DNA of 64,000 bases from Morella rubra (taxonomy: Eukaryota; Streptophyta; Magnoliopsida; Fagales; Myricaceae). Location of the stretch: the NCBI GenBank assembly GCA_003952965.2, contig CM025851.1, positions 7,667,647 through 7,731,646 on the forward strand. The letters are read 5' to 3'. The translations under genes were made by a program, and so were the position numbers. Of the stretch, positions 57,897-64,000 are shown in pieces. The notes below the pieces were generated by a model, which did not search any database, was not told the DNA's origin, and was given only the letters and a program-made list of their open reading frames with translations. Every line of letters starts with the position of its first letter. Position 1 is the stretch's first letter.

Positions 57897-60800
57897 CCAA
57901 TCAGCCGTCATGATTAGATTCTGAGCATCCTCGTCTCTTGTGGAAGACAATTCGATCTTTTCGCTCCGTCCTCTTCCATCTACGTGGGCTCAATTCTAGG
58001 CCCCAAAGCCTGTTGTAGCGACCCACCGACAATCCATTGGCCCAAACGTTTCCTGACCCAAAGTCCAAAAGCTCCTGCCCACAAAAAGGAAACAGAAGCC
58101 ACGCGCGGTTTGTTTCGAGTTCACAACTGACGAGTTGAAACCAGGAACAATATTTTTCCCCTCCATCTTTTTCCGAAATTTGTACGAAGAAATTCAGAAC
58201 ATTATAAGGACTTTCTTTTAGTTTTTTATTCTTTGTTTGGTCACTGGAGACCGTAGTTGCTTGGGGGCACGAGAGATAGATACCTTCCTCCCATGAAAAC
58301 GACCTTCAATTTGTTGAAGTATTCCCGCGGTGTTGTTTCTAGCTCGTACAAAATCCAGCGTCTATGACACATTGGGCTGAAATCCTACCAACCAAACAAC
58401 GCAGACACCTCAACAACCTTAACCTTGAGGAATAGGTTAAAACCAACCAATTCTCTTGCTGCACTCCAGTTGCTTGACGTCAATTCCCTGGGCCAGGTTT
58501 CACTTTGTCGATGCCGCAATCCTACTCCTATGCGTCTTTTTTCTCCCTCTCTCTCTTCTTCGTAAATAATTTTGGGTCTCATGGATTGGGTGGTTTTTTT
58601 TTTTTTTTTTTCGTTTTTACTGAATGGTTTGAGGTTGAAAGCGAGAAAGATGTGTCACTGACGATGTTCATGATGCAGTTGAAATTAGGGATTCATAGAT
58701 TTCGATGTGGAAAGAAAATTCAACAAAGAAGACAAAGATCTTAAAGAAAGAGAATGGACAATGGAGGAGAGGATCAGAGATTGGACTTTTGCAGGTTGGA
58801 GGTGGATAAAGTGATGTGTAAAGCTACAAAGAGATGAGTTAAGCTGACTTTGCGTATGCATTTTAGTATCTAAACCAGAACCTTCTTTTTCGACCCAGGA
58901 AATTAAACTTTGTTTTCTCTCTGAGACTTGCTATGTAGGGTTGGTATCTCAGTTGGGTAGCTGGAAAGTGTAAAAAGGAGACCACTGACTACAAGTTCCA
59001 TGGAGCAAGTTATCTGCTTGCAAGATCAGATAAAAAAAAAAAATTGAAGAAAAAGATAATTTTGTGTAATTATTTTATTATGATTAAAATTTTAGATTAT
59101 CCGAAATTTTAATCCCAAAAGCCATAAAACTCCGAAGGAGGAAGAAAAAGAGAATTAAAACATGGCCTACGCGATACGTAGCACACCTATACAATTTACC
59201 ATTAAACAATCTCAAGATCTTACTTAAACGACAAGATAATCTTTTAAAAGCGACATGGATACGTAGCAGATGCCTCTTTGTACTCGAACTGTAACAGTAA
59301 CACGCTTTTACTGATGACTTGTGTGAAGGATTTGATCTGAACGATTCGCACCGCACCTTTTGCCCGTCAAGTTGCGATTCCTTTTTGCCCGACTAAAAAT
59401 AAATGCAAAAATAGTAACAGTCGTAGTGTATGCAAAAAAATTGTAATTTTGTCTAAATTATCTTTTGACAGATTAACAGTAATATTTTCTCTGTTTATGG
59501 AAGACTTAAATATATTTAACAAAAAGTTATTCTAGATAACTCGTTTCGCTATATATAATTATATAGATTATAATTTTCTGAAGATAATTAAGATGGTATA
59601 GAAATTTCTAGAGAGAAAAATTATAATTGATTGTTGTATAGAAAAGAAACGTTGCAGATCATAGAAATCATGGTATGCGCCGTACACCAATCAACTTAAA
59701 CTTTATATATCAAGTTATCGACCCCGTTGTCCACTAGATCTTCCAACATCGGTCACCATCCTGGAATTTGACGTCAGTGAAAAATGCCTAACAGTCAACA
59801 AATGAATTAGTACTCACTAAGAATTCAATTCCTCATCATTATCTGCAAAATACAAATATTACAGAAAATTACCCCAAATCGAATCAAACAGCAGACAAAG
59901 ATGTTGGAGTCTGCTGTAGCTGGAAAAATATACACAGTAAAACTATTTTTTTTTTCGTAGAATTTACGTGGAGTTTAATTATTGTTGAACACGCGATGTG
60001 CTTGTTGTCATATATATATATATTCCTTCTAGATTATATATACACACCTTGTTTTTCAATAACGTCCTTTTCTAGCATCATGGTGCATAGACTTATACTT
60101 TCTGCAACTGGCATTACGAAAAAGTTGAGAGCCCTGAAATCCTGGTCAAATTGTTAAGGATTGAAAATTTGAAGTGGTAGCTGAACCTTTAAATGCTCAA
60201 TAATACAAGCCATCAGCAAAAAAAATTATCCATTGTCAAATAAAGAAAAACAAAAATCCCTCTTTTTATCTCATTGGGGTGAAAGGAAACTGATAATTTA
60301 GTGGGGCTCCAATTTTTCTTCAGCCCGAGGAACGTGTTTGTTCAGATAACCTGCGAGGTAAGGAACATGGAGGGGCCATAAAACATCAGCACTGTAATTG
60401 AATTGATATGCTGACTCAATTTGCTTGCTTTTAACTTGACTTTATGTCCCGTGACAACGTCTACAACTCACCCAGTCACCCTTTGCCTTTTGCGCAACAA
60501 CCAGGAAATCTTACAATTATTTTGACTTTGGAGGTTGATTTTATAAAAAATGGTAAGATTTTTAAAATTTTGATAGAATTGTAAATATTATATAGAATGA
60601 GTTTTATAGATTTTTATATAAAGGTTAGTAAAAAGTTTTAAAAATATTTAATTTTTGTAAGTATTTGTAAAAAGTTATAGAAGAGATAATTTGATGTAAT
60701 TGTTTAATAAAAAAGTATTGGAATTAGGTGAAAAAGTATAGAGAGAGAAAATTTGTTATAATTTTTTTAAAAAAAAATATTAAAATTATGTAAAAAGTTG

Positions 60801-62732
60801 TTGAAGATTATGTAAAAATTACTGTATTCTCGTATAAATTTTTGATATTTTAAATATTAATTTTATAACTTACATTGTTATTCTAAAATACTTTTAATAT
60901 GTCTCCATTACATAACTCTTCAAGACTTCAACCGTGGACAGCTCGAAAGATTGCTTGAGGAAAGAAAACAAAGACTGTAAACAAAAGGATACTGCCGCTA
61001 ACAAAATATATTATTTTAATAGTCCGGAAGACATATTTTCAAACATACCACTTTTTCTTATCTAACAAGCAGCTGCTGATTGCCGAACAATATATGCATG
61101 TGACTCTTTCAGTCTATAATTAGTACGGCCCCTTGACTTTGATGCTTTAATATTTGTACGGCCCCTCTGCTAAAGGATGCTTATAATTTGGCCTCTTCTG
61201 TGTGCAACGGTGTAAAAGAGATAGAAACTGGAGTTTATTTCTCTCTTCTGGAATGGACGACATATTTGGGGATGCGCGGTGACAGACAGCAGCGATTAGG
61301 AAGCACATCTAAGAACATGAAGTTCGTTTGCTTTACAGCTTATGGAATTGAGTCTTCATCGGCATCTCATCCAGAAGTCAAACATATAAATAGTCCATAT
61401 TTCCGACTACTTCCTCACTAATTCAATTGGGTCCTTATTTTAATATTCTTTTTTTTCCTAATATATATATATTATGGCAATATAATGTGTCAATTTCAAA
61501 GTCGTCATGGTATGTGGAAGGTACACTTTGTTGTAGATTTCCTTATTACACGATTTATTTATTTTTTTTGCATTCCAGAGTGATGGCACGCTTGAAAAAC
61601 AAAATTGCATTATTCTTGTGCGGATAATCTCAATACCTAACTGTTTTATTTGATTTTGGTGATTTTTTATTTTCAAGAAATTCAAATTTACTTTTTTATT
61701 GCCACGAAATCAAAAGTCTCTGAAGACAAAATATATAATTGAGGCCCACACGATCTTATTGACCTTTCTTCTTTATGCCCCTAATCCTGTTACAAAGATA
61801 TTACGCCCAAAACTTAATGGGAAAAGTCAATTTGTTCCAAAAGAATTAGGAATAAGTTAAAAATGTAAAAGTAATTTTTATTAAAAATTAATTATATAAT
61901 TATAAACTAGTGCAGTTGTCATTGAAAACTTAAAAATTCAATTGTCTGTCTTTTAATGTCATTTGTTATATATCAGATGTAATATTATCTATTATGAAAA
62001 TTATATGTCAGTCGCATATATAAGCACAAATGAGAAATTGAAATCTACTTTATTGGCATCCGGACTAATTTACTAGTATCTTAATTGGATGGAATCTCCT
62101 TATTATTTATATATAATTGGGTGTCTAGACTAATTTACTCATATCTAAATTAACTAATTCTAAAGCTTGTGTAGTATTTCTGTCTTACACAAATCAGGCC
62201 AAAAACTTTAAAGATGATTCTTAAAAATTGATAGCACTCGTCTGGCCAAAAGCCTAAAAAATGATTTGAAAATATTGATAACACTTAAAACATTTTGAAT
62301 GAGAAGTTAAAAAAATATATATCACCAAAGCCTACATATTAACCACTTGACCAACCCTTGAAAGTAAACATGTCTCCTTCGACGAAAAAAATCTCCCTGT
62401 ACATCCTCAGTTGATTCAGACAAAAAAAAGTCTACTTTATCAATGGATTTTCTTTCATCTTTTTATTATTAATAAAAAAAAAAAAAAAATTATCATGCAG
62501 CTGGACACGGGACCGCCAGCTGCTCAGCTAATTGCTAAAGAAAACCTTCGCATGCAGTTGTACAAAGAATCAACTTGCAAGACAAAAAAAGTGAAAAGTG
62601 GACGCTGCGGAATCTGACAAGTATATGTAAGCCTCAAAATGAGCCCATCCTCGCCTACGTCAGAGAATCTGGACAGTAGGCTCAGGAAAAGAGAATCAGA
62701 CGCCACCCCCGTATTTCTTTTAGAAAACTTTA

Positions 62733-63163
62733 GGAAAAATACCACTTCCACTCAAGATTACCATAAATTTTATATTTTACACTTTAAATTATCAATTTAA
62801 ATTTTATATTTTATACTTTAAATTATCAATTTTGTCATATTACATCTTCAAATTATCAATTTTTTTATTTTTTACACCCTTTGTCAAATTTTCATACTAA
62901 AATGACGATAGTGCTCTTGACCCATTTTACATATATTAAAGATATTGTTGTCAATTCATTAATTTTTAAAAGTTATTATTGTCAAATTGAGGGTGCAAAG
63001 TATTTAATATTAATAGTTGAAGAGTGTAAGTGTCAAAGTGGATAGTGTAAGGTACAAAGTGTCTAACATTAGTAGTTTGAGGGTGCAATGTCTTAAATAT
63101 GGTAGTTTGAGATGCAATGTATCACTACCCCGATAGTTTGTGGGTGAAAAATATATTTTTCCC
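62733..63163. mobile_element. Mutator-like MITE with near-exact 9-bp target duplication
   Basis: Ends GGAAAAATACCACTTCCACT and, inward from the right, GGGAAAAATATATTTTTCAC, flanked by AAAACTTTA (62724-62732) and AAAAATTTA (63164-63172), eight of nine matching. The left arm holds three tandem TTTAAATTATCAATTT units and the right arm matching TAGT..GAGGGTGCAA.GT units, so the arms are themselves repetitive. There is no coding frame. Confidence 0.72.
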
Positions 63164-64000
63164 AAAAATTTATTTCTATTTACTCTTTCTTTTTTTTTTT
63201 TTGTCTAGGCTTATTTCTATTTTACTTAAAATTACCTTATCGATGTTTTTTTTCTTTTTTTGTTTTGTTTTGTTTTTTATTTTTCTGTTTTTCTTGCTAC
63301 ACATCTCAATTAGAAACTCTCAAGTTTTACTAAGTCCTGTCAAAAATATTCTTTAAATTTGTAAAAAATTTGACAATGGTATGAATATTTAGATAAAATT
63401 TAAATTTTATACAAAGTTAATGAATTTTTTAAAAGACATTTGATTATAAAATTGATTTTTACTAAAATTTATAATAAAAAAATGTAAAGAGATGACTTGA
63501 TAAATTTTTTAACAAAAATATATTGAAATTTAATAAAAAAAAAGTACAAAAGAGAAGATTTGATAGAATTTTGGTTTGAAAAATATAAGAGCCTATGATG
63601 AATTTTTTAAGATTGTGGATTTTCTATTTTGAACATGTGTGTTAAATAAAAATTTTCCAAAAAAGTGAGTTTTTGTAATACCCGAAAATCACCCAAGGCT
63701 TAATTAGTCCACTAGTATATGTGTATTCCTCAATCTCAAACTGATTCCTAAGATAAGTTTCATCATGTGGAATTCTTCGCGTCAATTGTTTGTTTCGACA
63801 ACTCATGTAACCTCATAAATGAGCAAATTTCAAAGTGGCCAACGAGACATGTATTAACCAATTGCCAATAAACACATGTCCCCTTAATTTTCAAATTGCC
63901 ATTTATGAATATTTTTATTAATTTTAATTCTAACTCAAATTTCAGGTTCGACTAACTAAGGGAAAAAATTATCATTGACAACTTAGCATTAAACAATGAG

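Larger units (their letters stand above)
55653..64000. other. Gene-free right flank
   Basis: After the MYB stop codon no coding gene is supportable. The AT-rich patches around 60530-60850 and 63350-63600 share GTAAAAAGT, GAGATGA.TTGAT and AAATTTTTTAAC-type words and are probably decayed MITEs. A frame at 61188-61421 begins with TTG and has no domain. One Mutator-like MITE at 62733-63163 is clear. Confidence 0.55.

Noticed and set aside
61188..61421. 77-codon plus-strand frame in a slightly less AT-rich patch, considered as an exon relic
   Set aside because: TTG start, no recognisable domain and no fitting splice partners nearby.

Overview
This is a nuclear window from a eudicot plant, probably a woody rosid, though the species cannot be named from the sequence. 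The evidence is gene content (PLS-DYW PPR protein, plastid ATP/ADP carrier, caffeoyl shikimate esterase-like lipase, R2R3-MYB, NPH3-family protein), GT-AG introns with AT-rich interiors, AT-rich spacers, and the typical plant load of small non-autonomous transposons.

Layout. The left half is gene-rich: a DUF2921 membrane protein (3917-7078, -), a MOT1-type molybdate transporter (9217-10581, -), a seven-exon gene for an unrecognised protein with an HNH-like motif followed by long charged coiled coils (14606-17709, +), the plastid RNA-editing PPR protein ECB2/VAC1 (18666-21302, -), a three-exon BTB-less NPH3 protein (22187-24553, -) and a five-exon plastid nucleotide transporter NTT (25773-31428, -) whose 3.3-kb first intron holds a triplicated repeat. 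The right half is gene-poor: only CSE (43399-44382, -) and a three-exon R2R3-MYB (54375-55652, +) are secure genes.

The spacers hold old and fairly recent mobile DNA: four Mutator-like MITEs, three with exact 9-bp target duplications; one inside a Copia-type solo LTR; a non-autonomous hAT element with an 8-bp target duplication; Harbinger-like MITEs; a possible LTR-bounded non-coding element (about 38.3-41.9 kb); and several local duplications. Two of these are odd: a duplication at 12.1/13.0 kb whose copies differ almost only by deletions, and a duplicated promoter plus first-exon fragment at 36.2/37.1 kb separated by a retrotransposon fragment.

How the genes relate. They do not form a pathway or operon-like unit. 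Their order is informative: from memory, the closest Arabidopsis genes fall into small neighbourhoods on chromosome 1 (CSE/NPH3/DUF2921; NTT/ECB2; NTT/MOT1;2) that are interleaved here, as expected if this window keeps an ancestral order that Arabidopsis fractionated after genome duplication. I see no prokaryotic-type system, CRISPR array, tRNA or rRNA gene. The most interesting undescribed item is the HNH-like/coiled-coil gene.
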